Below are positions 20,754 through 31,474 of a DNA stretch of 64,000 bases, piece after piece. The notes under the pieces are model-generated. The model saw only the letters and a list, made by a program, of their open reading frames with translations. It searched no databases and had not been told where the DNA came from. The stretch covers positions 1,364,001 through 1,428,000 of the forward strand of contig JAUCEF010000002.1 of assembly GCA_033558025.1 (NCBI GenBank), in the 5' to 3' direction. Both the position numbers and the translations under genes were made by a program. The stretch's first letter is position 1. Each line of letters begins with the position of its first letter. The stretch is from Phytophthora sp. 'mugwort' (Eukaryota > Oomycota > Peronosporomycetes > Peronosporales > Peronosporaceae).

Positions 20754-21443
20754 ATGGGCGAGATCGAGCTGGAGCGTGCGATTTCTTCTTCGATGTCGAC
20801 GCCTCACCGCGCCGTGCGCGGCTGGCTGGAGCCAATGTTGCGACCCACAGAGCTTCGTGACGGCTTCGAGGTGTCGGTGCACGCATGTCCGCGGCTTTTG
20901 CTGCGCGAGCTCCAGCACGTGTTCCCGGCGCAGTTCCAGCGCGGCAGGAACGAGGCTCCGGGCGTGCTGGCCGTGCTGACATGCCAGAAGTCGCTCATGG
21001 ACCTGAGCCAGTTTGGCATCGACGCTGACAAGGAGAAGGACCGGCTTCTCGAGACCTTCGTGGCCTTCGCCCAGCAGGTGGCCAACGCGCTTATCGCCAG
21101 GAAGTACTGGGCAGACTTCATCGACCCGTGCTCCGGGCTGCCGGTACGGGGGTCAACTGTGGATAACGGAGTAGACAACCCACAAATCGTCCACGACTGA
21201 TATGGTTGCCTTTGTGATGTGCAGATGCTGACGCTGTCGAGCAACAAGGTGTACAGTGAGGTGGACGGCGTGGAGCTGCTGCTGCGGTACCGCTGTCTGA
21301 GTGCCGGCATGTGCAAGATCCTGTTGCATCCGTCGTGGGGCGCGGCCGTGTACCCGGCCTCGCTGTTCACTACGGCGCCCTATGGGGTAGTGAAGGAGGT
21401 GCTGCTCTCGCTGCCGGACGACGCCTGGGACGTCAGCTCCTGA
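20754..21443 (+). CDS. MMADHC: Cobalamin trafficking protein CblD (MMADHC)
   Basis: Two exons, 20754-21143 and 21225-21443, give 202 residues. The 81-nt intron has GTACGG and TGTGCAG ends. The product matches the conserved C-terminal domain of MMADHC: YWADFIDPCSGLP, then SEVDGVELLLRY and CKILLHPSWG. In the human protein the corresponding text is YWADFIDPSSGLAF and the HSLWGTHVV region. MMADHC works with MMACHC to hand cobalamin to methionine synthase and methylmalonyl-CoA mutase. The protein is shorter than the human 296 residues because it lacks the long N-terminal targeting region, so it may serve the cytosolic branch. No catalytic residues are expected; it is an adaptor of nitroreductase-like fold. 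Confidence 0.87.
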
Positions 21444-21672
21444 AGCTTCACTCCAGACAGGACACGACTAGCTTTGATTGTATTAAAATAACTTTAACAG
21501 CACGCATGTCTGCGCCCGTCCTCGCGGCGGCAGCAGTACATGAGCTGCATGGTCGTCACCCTTCTCGGCTGACCCCCATTCAACAATTATTGTTTGCGTT
21601 TATTTCGTATAAACGTATCTCCCCAGCAGTAAGTGTACTCACTTTGAAAAAAAGACAAAATAATTTGCGACG

Positions 21673-22866
21673 ATGCCGATCCGCGGGACGAGCGCGGGGC
21701 AGGACGGGCGCTACTTGGCGCAGGAGAAGCGGCTACTAGCCAAGATGACGTTCCCCGAGTGCTTCGAGCAGCGCGTGGACATGCGCAAGGTACAGCGCGA
21801 GGTTATCAACCAGTGGGTCACAGAGCGGCTCACGCAGCTGCTGGGTTTCGAGGACGATATTGTGGTGGCCATGGCCATTAACCTCCTGGAGCCCAAGGTG
21901 GACGAGAAGCTGGACCCGAAGCAGCTGCAGGTGGCGCTTACGGGCTTCCTGGAGAAGCAGGCAGGGGCATTTACAGAGGAACTGTGGCAGCTGCTGCTCA
22001 GCGCGCAGAGCAACCCGTCGGGTATCCCAAGCGCCATCTTGGACAAGAAGAAGCAGGAGATGCAGCGCATTGCAGAGGAGAAGGACGTGCTAAAGAAGGT
22101 GCTAACGGCCAAGAGGAAGGAGATCGAGTTGCAGAGCAACGAAGCAGACAAGAAGGAGGAAGGCAGACGGGAGCAGGAGGAGGACGATGCTGTCAAGAAA
22201 GAGCAGCCGCGTCCTAGTCGTGAAAATCGTCGAGACTGTGCGACAAGACGGTCGAGGAGCTTGCAGAGACGACCGATTAGTCCACCAAGACGTGCCCACA
22301 GCCCGAGAAGACGGGCGCCGCGTGTGGCGAGACGCTCAAGGAGCCCACTGCGCAGAAGTAGACGTTCGCCGAGTCCATGCAGGCGGTCGCGTAGCCCTCG
22401 TAAGCGCTCGCATAGTCCACGACGACGGTTGCGTAGCTCGCCACGTGGACGTTCGAGACGCGAACGATCTCGATCGCCGTCTGTCAAACGCCATCGCCGA
22501 GATCGGTAACTTATTGCGGCAGAACTTGCCCAAATTTCGATCACTGATTGTGCTTGCTTTCGTTTTTGGAATTTGTGCTACCAGGTCGCCGTCTCGATCG
22601 CGTGGCGGATCGCGCGAGAGGCGTAGGGAGAAGTCCCCGAGACGCAGGTACTGGAGAGTTTACTTCGAATTGCTTCTTGCAAATTATCGGCTCATCTAAA
22701 TGTCCTTGTTATTTAATTGTGTGTAATTTGCAGTAGCCGCCGCTCTCGGCGTTCGCCGTCCAGATCTCGCTCGGCATCCTCTTCACGCTCGCCTTCGCCT
22801 CCTCGACGTCGGTCAAGAAAATCTCGTCGAAAAGAGTCGTCTGAAAGCGGGTCGGATAGCGACTAA
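21673..22866 (+). CDS. SRRM1: SRRM1-like PWI-domain RS splicing factor
   Basis: Three exons, 21673-22505, 22585-22647 and 22734-22866, give 342 residues. Without splicing the frame ends at a TAA made by the first donor (CG-GTAACT). Splicing restores an uninterrupted RS domain into the last exon. Residues about 20-120 form a PWI fold (LAKMTFPECFEQRVDM, then NQWVTERLTQLLGFEDD and SGIPSAILDKKKQEM), which in SRRM1 binds nucleic acid. Residues 120-175 are a charged coiled coil, and 185 onward are dense Arg-Ser repeats ending in SESGSDSD. SRRM1 links SR proteins and snRNPs in exon definition and joins the exon-junction complex. Retention of either short intron would shorten the RS tail, which may be a means of control. 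Confidence 0.88.
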
Positions 22867-23050
22867 ATGATCATCGTCTGTTGCTTTAGACTCTACACGA
22901 CAATTGAGGAGCATGGCGTCGAGATGGACCGTTATTTTTTTTTAGCTGAACAAAACCTTCCACGCCGTGCCCTCTCGCCAAGTGACGAATACATTTTTGC
23001 ATTGAATCGGGGATTTGCATTGTTTGAAGCACGTTCGTGTAGAAGTATCT

Positions 23051-24497
23051 ATGCTCTCTCGTCTCGGCTTCGGGCAAGAGGTCGTTACTGCAAGCGGCAG
23101 TGACGCTGAACTCGCGTCATTCCTTGAGAAAGAAGAGAAGGAAGCAGAGTCTAAGAAGAGGAAAAAGCTTTTGAAACAGAAGAAGAAACCTGATGAAGAC
23201 CGGCCCAAGCTGTTCATGGAGTTGAAATGGTCCGAACAGCGGAAAGTGGGGCAGAAAGCGCCAGTCTTACGCCAGGTGGAGGGAGACTCCATCAACCAGC
23301 GGATTCGATTGTATCGGCGCACGATCTTCTTTCACATTCATTGTAAGCTCGTTATGCCTTACTTACATTTTTCTTTATTTCAGAACTAACTCTCATAACT
23401 ATCGCGAATTTGTCGTGCTAAAGCTAAGCTCGAGCACACGGGGTATATCGCTCAACGACTGCGGTTGAACAACCAGAATCCAAACGGCAAAGATGTAAGC
23501 TTTAGGCTGTTCTATCGCGTTGCGTACACCTGTATTTCACTCTCATATTGCCTTACCAAACCAGGAAAAGGGCCGAACTGCGCTGCATTACGCTTGTAGA
23601 CACGTACGGAAGCTTGAAAATGCTGATCCTGTAACCTTACATGAAGGTGAATACTTGTACTGTATTCTACAGGGTGCAGAGGGAGCAGTCCGAACGCTTC
23701 TCCACGAGGAAACTACAATCGATGACCCAGATGTACGTCATATCGTAACAAAAGGACATCTACACATGTCCGACACTTTCATTATTGCAGTTGGAAATGC
23801 GCTGGACGCCCTTGCACTATGCCGCAATGGGAGGTCACGAGACGATTGTCAGACGGCTAGTGGATAAGGCCCCCGTGCGACGAATCACGATCAACCGGAA
23901 AGATGTGCGTTCGTTGTTTAGCTGCCTGGATCTACACCAGAAGTATCATACCCTCCATTTCTCAACGAACGTTGCTGTTTTCTCTGTAGAAATGTGGCAT
24001 GACGCCGCTGATGTTGGTGAGTGAGCTGCCCTAGAATGCATAGAGATTCAAACTCGTTAAACATTGCTATTCGTTGACATATTGCAGGCTTGTGGAGAAG
24101 ACCATGCCGACGTTGTAAAGCTGCTGCTTCGCAAAAAGGCCTTCATTGACGAAACGGATGTACGTGGTTAGATATGATGGGTATAGGAACCCATCGATGC
24201 TTATGCTCGTTTTCTTGTTCTGTCAGAACGATGGCTGGACCGCACTTCACTATGGTACGCGCCGTCCAAGTTCCCTTTTCCACATGTGTAGGTAACAGTT
24301 CCCATGCTTTGCATGTACTGCCTCGTCCAGCCGCCGCAAATGACGCTGCCTTAGCGGCCGAAGTCCTCGTTCAGTACGACATCAATCTCAAAGCCAGGAC
24401 GGAATCCACGAACGAGACCGCGCTTGAAATGGCCGAGCGACTTCGTTCATATCTGGTCGCCATTTTATTATACGAGGTGACATATCGGAAACTTTAG
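23051..24497 (+). CDS. Ankyrin-repeat protein, nine short exons
   Basis: My model joins 23051-23342, 23424-23494, 23565-23603, 23673-23732, 23791-23904, 23990-24016, 24088-24159, 24227-24254 and 24331-24497, giving about 289 residues. The first 90 residues are Lys/Glu-rich (KRKKLLKQKKKPDED) and probably disordered. Ankyrin repeats then appear: GRTALHYACRH, MRWTPLHYAAMGGHETIVRRLV, CGMTPLMLACGEDHADVVKLLLRKKA and DGWTALHYAAAN. Exon 6 is only 27 nt. Most introns are phase 0 and fall at the same place, just after the Asp that starts a repeat. The exact first junction (23342 to 23424) is the least certain; an upstream in-frame ATG exists at 23015. Partner proteins are unknown. Confidence 0.78.
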
Positions 24498-24606
24498 CCA
24501 GCCGTCAACACGGGTTAACACTACAGTAGATAATCAATACATTAACACGAGCAGAAGCAAGCGGCTTCTGAGTACAAACCATTTCAGTGTCAATTTGGTG
24601 TCCATG

Positions 24607-25590
24607 TTACGGCTGCGTATACGGCAGACCGACGTTGCCCCAGTCACAGGCCTCGGCCATGATATGCGCCACTTCCACGAACGTGCGCTCATCCTCGGCC
24701 GAGAAGCCGTTCGTCTTGGGGCAGTCGAGGTCAAGGAGAGCGAGGACCTCGCCCTGTTTGTCCAAGACCGGAACCACGAGCTCCGACTCGGACGCGCCGT
24801 CGCACGCAATGTGGCCGGGGAACGCGTGCACGTCCGCGATGCGCTGCACCGATTTCGTTCGCCACGAGGCGCCGCACACACCGCTCTGGAACCGGATCCG
24901 ACTGCACGCAGGCTTGCCCATGAAGGGCCCAAGGATCAGGATGTGGTCGTGGTCCGTCTCCTTGGGGTTGGCCAGCGGCCGCACCAAGTAGAAACCGGCC
25001 CAGTTAATAGGGCGCTTGGCATCCACGAACGCGTGCCAGATGATGGACGACACGTTCGCGGCGTTGGCCACGTAGTCGCGCTGGCCAGTGGAGACCGTGA
25101 AGGCGGCCACGTCGCCCAGCAGCTCCTCGACGTTGAGCGGGGACAGGTAGTTGTGCAGTTCGGTCTCGTCGGGACAATCAGGACTCCAGCCAATTTGCTC
25201 CACGAGATTAGAGACGCGGTCCTGGAGCTCGCCCTCCGTCGTGACGATGGCCACCTGGACGCCATCTTTAAACACCACAAGGCTCGACGTCTCGACGTCC
25301 TTCAAACGGGACTGCACCAGCGTCTATAAAGTATTAAAAACAACGGTTAGAGCCACCTCCGAGGTCCTACTGGTAGATGGACGTACGACGTCGTCACGGC
25401 CGCAAAACAGGAAGGCGAGCGGCACGATCAGCTTGTGCAGCTCGCGCTGGTGCAGGCGGTCGAGCTCCTGCGGCAGAGAAAGCGCCACCAACGGCTTGGT
25501 CGTGGATTGCGCGGCCAACTGCGTCGCCGTCTCCTGCGTGGACGTGAAGAACCGCAGAGCGGCGGCCACCGGGGTCAAATACTGCGCCAT
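24607..25590 (-). CDS. Free methionine-(R)-sulfoxide reductase (GAF domain)
   Basis: Two exons, 25590-25387 and 25323-24607, give 306 residues; the 63-nt intron has GTACGT and TATAG ends. The C-terminal 150 residues are an fRMsr-type GAF domain: WAGFYL, LILGPFMGKPACSRI, SGVCG, then DVHAFPGHIACDGASESE and LLDLD. The three catalytic cysteines are Cys208, Cys218 and Cys242, with the same 10- and 24-residue spacing as Cys84, Cys94 and Cys118 of the E. coli enzyme. The enzyme reduces free L-methionine-R-sulfoxide using thioredoxin, in the cytosol. About 150 residues at the N-terminus are extra relative to bacterial and yeast enzymes (160-180 residues total); they contain a helical segment and a VVFKDGVQVA strand pair of unknown role. 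The start at 25590 (MAQYLTPV) is preferred over 25620. Confidence 0.9.
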
Positions 25591-25828
25591 CGTCTTGTCT
25601 CTTGGTAAACAAATGTGCAAGTGACGTCAACGCAGCTTCACGTTGGACCCGTTTGCGTTCAATGGCCCGTCACGAGTGGCTAGAGACGAAAGACATGCGT
25701 CCAATCGCCACGGCGGATCTGTCTTTCGTGTATGATGCAGGATCTATTACGTATCACATCGGCCTATATAACTATAATGAGGTGGTCTTATCGCTAATTA
25801 AAATCTATCGGGGGATAAAAGCGCTGGA

Positions 25829-27493
25829 TCAACTTAAAACGTTCTTCACGAGTGACTGCGTGATGATCGGGAGAGCTACGGCCAAAATGTCGATGTCCGG
25901 GTCAAGTTTCCGGCCAACCGCCTCGAGGACCGCAATGGACACGACGATCGACGCGTACTTGCCTTCCAGCTTCACTTCATGCGTACAGCAAAGCTCCATG
26001 ACTTGACGGAGAAGCGCTCCGATATGCACTTTCTTCAGACTGAGTCGCCAGCTCAGGGCTTCGTTCACGATCTTCTCCATCCCGGTGCAGAACGACTCAA
26101 GATCCTTGCACTTGGTTGGAATAATTTCTCCATTTGGCCCCACTCTTCCTTTGCTCCTCGACACGATCAACTCGCCGGCCTTGTACCCGTTACCTGTTGC
26201 TACTGCGTGAAATAATTCGACAAAATTACGCAGATCTTGTTGCTCCAGCTTGGTCACGATACCGGCATCGATCACCACCACACCAGCATTCCGAATCGCC
26301 TCAGATCGTGACACACGGACGTTTCTGTGACCGTCTTGCTCGTCAAATAAAAGGTTTCCAGGGTGCAGATCTCCGTGGGCAAAATTGTCTAGGAATACCA
26401 TTCGGAGATATGCTTCCAGCACGACCCGTGCGACGGCCTTACGACGCCGCGGCTCCATCTGTGACAAGATCTCACTGAAGTGCAAACCGTCTTCAAAACT
26501 CTCGACCAATACATTCTCGGTCGTGAAATCCATCAACGGTACGGGGAAGCGAAGCCCTTTCCGGTTGCGGAAGTGTTCGCTGAACAACGCGAGGTTCTCG
26601 CCTTCCACCCGCAGGTTCAGCTGCCGCTCCATCAGCGACGCGAATTCTGTCACACTATCCTTCCCGCCTAGCCACCGCAGCGTCGGTACGACCTCAAGCA
26701 TCGCCACAAACCCCCGTAAAAGCTGCAGATCCAGCGCCACCATTTGCTTCACGTGTGGATGAATGACCTTCACCGCCACCTCCTCATTCGTCGCCTTGAT
26801 GCGACCTCGATACACCTGCGCAATGCACCCAGAGCCGATCGGGTCACTATCCACCTCCATCATGTCTCTCCATTGGTCCCCAAACGCCATCCTCAATGCA
26901 TCCTCCGTCTGCTCCCACGAGTGTATGGGCGCGTGCTCATGGAACATCTCAAACCGGTCACAGAAAGACGCAGGGAACATATCGCGGCGGGTGCTCGCCC
27001 ACTGGAGAAACTTCATCACCGTTGGGGACGAATATTGCGCCAGCCAGAAGGCTAACCCCCACCATTGTTCTACAGCTATCGGCACCATGATACCAGCCGA
27101 GAAGGCCACGGGGGCCGTGAGCGCCAGTGGTAGCGACAGTCCCAACAGCTTCGCAAAGTGCAGCACCACACGGATCAGCCGCCGCAGCGTCTGTATCAGG
27201 GACTCCTTGGCGGAAGACGTGGCCAAGATTCTGGGGTAAACGCGGAGCAGCTCCGCGTTGCGGCGCGTCCAGGCATCGCGGGCCCGCCGAGCGCGGGCTT
27301 CGGTGCAGACGCGGGCGTGCACTACGAGCGCCTGGTGCGGAGCCAGCCGCGTCCATGTCGATAGCGGCGACTTGTGCGTGAGACGCAGGAGACGACGCGT
27401 CGATGGAGACGAGCGCGGAGCTCGGCGAGCTACCGACATGCGGCCCAGCAGGAACCCGAGCGCCATGTCACCTGCGGTGCTTGCACCGATCAC
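25829..27493 (-). CDS. ADCK2: ADCK2-like UbiB/ABC1 atypical kinase
   Basis: The 554-residue single-exon product is an ABC1/UbiB family protein, probably mitochondrial and linked to coenzyme Q or lipid metabolism. The first 90 residues are Arg/Ser-rich with few acids, fitting a targeting peptide, and 110-150 are hydrophobic and could span the inner membrane. QWASTRRDMFP at 164-174 marks the ADCK2 subgroup. Further motifs are GSGCIAQVYRG (220-230), the AVKV lysine at 242, HGDLHPGNLL (373-382) and VVIDAG with the metal-binding Asp at 409. The family KxGQ motif reads KFLQ here, so its usual Gly is Leu. The ATG at 27493 is the only start giving the presequence; one at 27466 (MALGFLL) is also possible. 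Confidence 0.88.
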   Translation of the reverse strand: MIGASTAGDMALGFLLGRMSVARRAPRSSPSTRRLLRLTHKSPLSTWTRLAPHQALVVHARVCTEARARRARDAWTRRNAELLRVYPRILATSSAKESLIQTLRRLIRVVLHFAKLLGLSLPLALTAPVAFSAGIMVPIAVEQWWGLAFWLAQYSSPTVMKFLQWASTRRDMFPASFCDRFEMFHEHAPIHSWEQTEDALRMAFGDQWRDMMEVDSDPIGSGCIAQVYRGRIKATNEEVAVKVIHPHVKQMVALDLQLLRGFVAMLEVVPTLRWLGGKDSVTEFASLMERQLNLRVEGENLALFSEHFRNRKGLRFPVPLMDFTTENVLVESFEDGLHFSEILSQMEPRRRKAVARVVLEAYLRMVFLDNFAHGDLHPGNLLFDEQDGHRNVRVSRSEAIRNAGVVVIDAGIVTKLEQQDLRNFVELFHAVATGNGYKAGELIVSRSKGRVGPNGEIIPTKCKDLESFCTGMEKIVNEALSWRLSLKKVHIGALLRQVMELCCTHEVKLEGKYASIVVSIAVLEAVGRKLDPDIDILAVALPIITQSLVKNVLS

Positions 27494-28257
27494 TCTCTTA
27501 TTAATTGAGGTTAATACCGGTAGTCGTGCTTCAAATTTGCATAGACAGCATCGGGGACATTTTTTGCGCTATCCGATTCGATTGGTGGGTCTTTCGCTGC
27601 AATTCAAAAAGCGATTGTAATATTTAAAAGATAAAAGCCAATCAAAAGGCTTACATATTATGAATTTTAGGTTCATCTAATGCGGATCAATTGCGCTGTC
27701 CTCTTCAGACGACGATTTCTCGCAAGAATCCATGACTTTCCATTCTTTCATACAGGAGGATTTTTCCGCCTTTCGCCTTGCAGGCAAGCAAGTGCTCAAA
27801 TCGGCTATTTGTTTGCTGCATCTGCATCTGAGTTTGCATCTGATTTTGATACATTTTTTTGTTGATGCTGAGTTATCCACAGCATCAATTGTTGCATGAT
27901 ATCGATTCAGGCGCAGGATTTGGTATTCCCGTTGTTGATTCGTCACCAGGAGCTGGTTGAGGCGCAGTTTCTTCCGTCTTGTTGAGGTTCGGCTCGACAG
28001 GTGCCAGTACCGTAAATATCCTATACCTTATACTGAACGGATACGGTACATGGTGACTCTTCAGATTTCATAACCAGAATGGTTGGTAGACACGATGTTA
28101 TATTGTGTTTAGGCAGTCACATACGATGTTCTAGTGGGCAACAACGTTCCGCTAGCACTCCACCAGTTCTTAACCTCACTTCTACTTTCATCCTCGTTTA
28201 CAAGTCTCTTCTCCTCCTCATCCGTCACCAAACGCAAGCGTGCTACCGCAATAAGTC
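27494..28257. other. Intergenic, AT-rich, with possible copia leader
   Basis: No convincing gene is present. A minus-strand stretch at 27677-27946 stays open for 89 codons with a Gln/Met-rich parallel frame and may be the end of an old repeat gene. From about 27980 to 28257 the sequence could be the 5' LTR and leader of the copia element that follows, but no matching 3' LTR exists in the window to delimit it. Confidence 0.4.
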
Positions 28258-28466
28258 ATGAGTCCCAGCCAAGCCTCAAACGACGACTTTCCCCGACTCT
28301 CCGGTGCAAGAAACTTCGATGTGTGGACGGCCCGAGTGAGTGCTTCGCTGGACGGCAAGCATCTCCTCGGCGTCGTCACCAAGAAGGACTACGATGGAGT
28401 CAGCGAACACGAAGACGACGACGACCTTAAAGACGGCTCCGACATGTCCGACATCGACGGAGACTA
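28258..28466 (+). pseudogene. Copia gag, 5' fragment
   Basis: MSPSQASNDDFPRLSGARNF followed by DVWTARVSASLDGKHLLG resembles the start of copia gag proteins (UBN2-like, F-GKNFDVW-type). The frame ends in an acidic run. Twenty bases later the hAT element begins; coding sequence of the same acidic type resumes after it at 31377. Confidence 0.7.
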
Positions 28467-28478
28467 AGTTTGTCTCGT

Positions 28479-28486
28479 CTGCCGAG
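28479..28486 (+). repeat. hAT copy 1 target-site duplication, left
   Basis: CTGCCGAG directly before the CAGGGGTC terminus. The same eight bases follow the other terminus at 31377-31384. Eight base pairs is the hAT standard. Confidence 0.95.
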
Positions 28487-28501
28487 CAGGGGTCCGCCAA
28501 T

Positions 28502-29071
28502 TCAGTATAATATTGAATTGGGGGCAACCAACCACAGTAATAAAGGCTGCAATTCAGAGACAAACAATAATAAAAAATGCCGCAATTTCAGTTGTATTGT
28601 TGGTTTATCGCCTACCACGTCTGTAGTGCCAGTTGGGGTCTCGATCGGGACCCACACGCGAAGGTTTACGGACCATACGACGCCGAGTTCTTCACGCTCG
28701 AACTCATTGATGAGTTGCTGAGGTAAGTCGACTGCAAGTTGCCACGTGATTTCTGGGTAGCCAACCCAACTTACAAAGTAATATACGTTACCGGAACTAT
28801 CTGTTTTCTTAGCGTATATTGGCTCTACAGTGAACGTGTCTGGCCCGTCCCCGTAGTCGGATGGGTCCTCTTCCGAGGACGTATCGTGTCTTGGGAGCTC
28901 GAGAGACGGGCAGCACCAGGGCGTTGACTAGGAATGCTCTTTCAGCTCCGCCCAGGCGCAGCGCACCGGTGGAGGTGGAGGGGTGACTGGAGGTTCTTGA
29001 CAGCGGTCACGGGACCGCTTTGCTTCCGCCAGCAGTGCCAGTTGCTGCTGGCGCTTGTTTTTCTTGGGCAT
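28502..29071 (-). pseudogene. hAT second ORF with chromodomain, copy 1
   Basis: On the minus strand a start at 29071 opens MPKKNKRQQQLALLAEAKRS and a Pro-rich segment ending at a TAG near 28930. The same frame continues through an acidic stretch into a chromodomain: TFTVEPIYAKK, then NVYYFVSWVGYPEITW and QQLINEFE. The aromatic residues expected to form the methyl-lysine cage are present. Whether this is one gene with a nonsense mutation or two cistrons cannot be told. Chromodomains are known in chromovirus integrases; finding one encoded separately in an hAT element is unusual. Confidence 0.7.
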
Positions 29072-29566
29072 TGCAAATTGCGAAGTACACTGCTGGAGCA
29101 TCATGGTTGAAGCTATGTTGAAGTGATGCGACTCTAAATACATTGCAACGATTTTATTGGCTAATAGTATTATTTTAGGCGGATATTTTGATCGATATAT
29201 TTTTATCCAACCGCGTTGTCGGCTTGTCAACATTTATTTTTATCGATGCCAAATCGACACCACATATAGCTAAGATGATACTCTGCCCTATTCGTTTCAG
29301 AAGGTAATACAGTCAACGACAGCTACCGACCGGTTGCGAAGTGCTTCTCCTCCTTCAATAATGATGTTCTAAGCATCGGAAGGCCCGCAAGGTATAGCTG
29401 AAGTATGGAGCAACAATGTTACGATTCATTTTAGCGTTTGAAGATAGCTCTGAAGATATACCACGACAACATAGTCATACCATAAATAACAAGGAATGTA
29501 GGTGTAAGCGCGAGCAATTGTATTATAGATTACAAAGCTAGCTGCTACTGTCGCTGCATATACGAG

Positions 29567-31201
29567 CTACGGTTGCACGTCCCACATGCTGTGGTTGGCT
29601 CGAAGAAACGAAAGCTGCTCGAAGTTCGCCGGAAGCATGGAGCGCCGCTTTGGGGTCATTACGAGCTTGCATTGCGAAAACAGTCTCTCGACAGTGTTTG
29701 ACGTTGGAGGAACCTTGCTCACCACCGGCGAGTAACTGGGCGAACTTGAGGAGTGCTTGCGCTTCTTACCCTTGCCTTGAAGGATCAACGATGCATAGTC
29801 CTCTTCGCGCTCTGTTCGCTTCTTACCGGTTGGCAGCGCCACTTCAAACCGCTTCAACGCAGCTGTCTTCCGACGAAGAGAGAGCAGTGCCAGCGATCAC
29901 CTTGACGGCTCCGGACTCAAAAGCGGGTGTGTGGACGATCTTAGCCGTCGACTTGAGATGTTCTGCCATAACAGGATACTCTGCGACAAGGGCATCGAAC
30001 GTGAGGCGGACCTCTGCCATATCAGTGTCGTCACGCTGTAGTCGCTTGCAGATGCTGTTGAACTTCTTCAGATGCTCGAACAAGGCGACCAACTTTCGGT
30101 GCTTTGCACCCGTTGGGATCAGTTCTTCAACTGCTTCGACCTTCTTGATCTCGGCACGAATCCGGATGTACCGCTGTACCATCTCAAACGTTGACGAGCA
30201 GCGAGTGACATTCCGCTTGATGGGGTTGAGCTCTGTGTTCTTCTTCAGCTCCGCAAAGTTGTTTTCGTTCCGCAGCGCAACCATGAGCGTATTCACTTCG
30301 TCCAGCGCGTCCTCGTACGGCACCAGGAACTTGTAACAACCAGGTTAAACCGGTGGCTGGCGCACCCAACCAGAGGCACGCCCATCTTGTTCGCAATGCA
30401 TAGGTTGGTGCTACAGTTGTCGCCAACCAGGAACCCCACCATGTCCGTGGTCTTTCGTAGACGTCGAGAAGGTTCTCGAACAGCTGGATGTGAGCATCGG
30501 CAGTCTGCGTTCTATCTGCAAGCAGTGATATGCCTAACAGCGGAAGGCGAAGCTTTCCATCCAGCACGTAAACAGCATATAGGGCGACGTAATGCACGCC
30601 AGCATGTGACCAGCCGTCGATCATCAGGCCGAAGAGCGTTCCCAGCTCCTTCTCGAGCAACTTGCCGACTTCGATAGCGATGCCTCCCATGCACTTCTTC
30701 ACAGCCTTCGCACTGACGGATCGCAACTTGCTCATCGATCGAGTGAGCACATCCTCGACCTCGTGGACAGGCAAGTTCCTCTCGATAATCCACCGGTTCC
30801 ACTAGAATAGATGGCTAGTTCCCTCGGCTACGAAGCCAAACGCTTGGAGAGGACGGCTTGAGTTGCTGAGGTGTGAAACGTACTGATCCTCGTAGCCAGT
30901 ATGCTTTCCAGCCAGGTGCGCCATCAGGTTGGAGTAGCCGGATCCAGTCACTTGTTTGCGTTTGTTGCCGCACAGGTTACAGTGGAACTGTCCTTGGCCG
31001 AGCGAAGCGAAGAAGAAGGTAGCAAGATGCTTGTTGGAGATTATTGTAGCTAGTTGGAAGTTGGTTTGTGGCCTCAGTGCCGAGCGGGATTGCCGGGAGA
31101 GGCAGCTCTGAGAGCATTCCTAGCAGTCGCTGTCGGTTGGGCGTGGATGTGGTGTGGTGAACTCCATCAGTGGTGTCATCATCGGTGCCCTGTGGAGTCA
31201 T
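29567..31201 (-). pseudogene. hAT transposase, copy 1, broken
   Basis: The minus-strand frame starts at 31201 (MTPQGTDDDTT). It then shifts and gives a BED-type zinc finger (FHCNLCGNKRKQ, HLAGKH) near 30920-31010, a stop TAG near 30805, and the RNase H-like region (LFGLMIDGWSHAG, then VGDNCSTN and [13 protein letters not shown] in another frame). The C-terminal dimerisation domain follows (SNTVERLFSQCKLVMTP, 29600-29860). At least three frameshifts and one stop interrupt it. All are also present in copy 2. One extra small difference near the last codons changes the C-terminal residues. Confidence 0.85.
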
Positions 31202-31376
31202 CGAGTGATGATCTGCTGGTGGGCTTCAGTGGCCAGTCAATCGCACCTTTTGCCATATTTATTGCCAATAATTGGGGCAATTTGGTATTGTATTGGACCT
31301 GGCCAAATCCAATAATAAAATTACAATCCCAAAAATCAGTTATTTACTGTATTGCAATTATTTTTTCCGACCCCTG

Positions 31377-31384
31377 CTGCCGAG
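31377..31384 (+). repeat. hAT copy 1 target-site duplication, right
   Basis: CTGCCGAG, identical to 28479-28486. Removing the element and one copy rejoins the acidic gag coding sequence. Confidence 0.95.
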
Positions 31385-31474
31385 GTCGACTCGGACGCAG
31401 TCGACTTCGAGGGCTCCGACGAGCTACAGCCCAGCGACAATGACGATGCCAACCCGTCTACCAAGAAGGCTAAG

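Larger units (their letters stand above)
28487..31376 (-). mobile_element. hAT DNA transposon, copy 1 (2890 bp)
   Basis: Both termini read CAGGGGTC inward (CAGGGGTCCG at 28487, CAGGGGTCGG on the other strand at 31376), with a perfect 8-bp CTGCCGAG duplication outside. It lies in the copia gag. Genes run on the minus strand: a BED zinc-finger hAT transposase pseudogene, then a second ORF with a chromodomain. The element is nearly identical to the inverted copy at 50297-53185. The right-hand terminus carries a subterminal palindrome, CCAATTCA with TGAATTGG, at 28500-28524. Confidence 0.95.

Noticed and set aside
21711..22544. Long minus-strand ORF of 277 codons
   Set aside because: It mirrors the SRRM1-like gene. 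The Arg-Ser repeats on the plus strand keep the antisense frame open.
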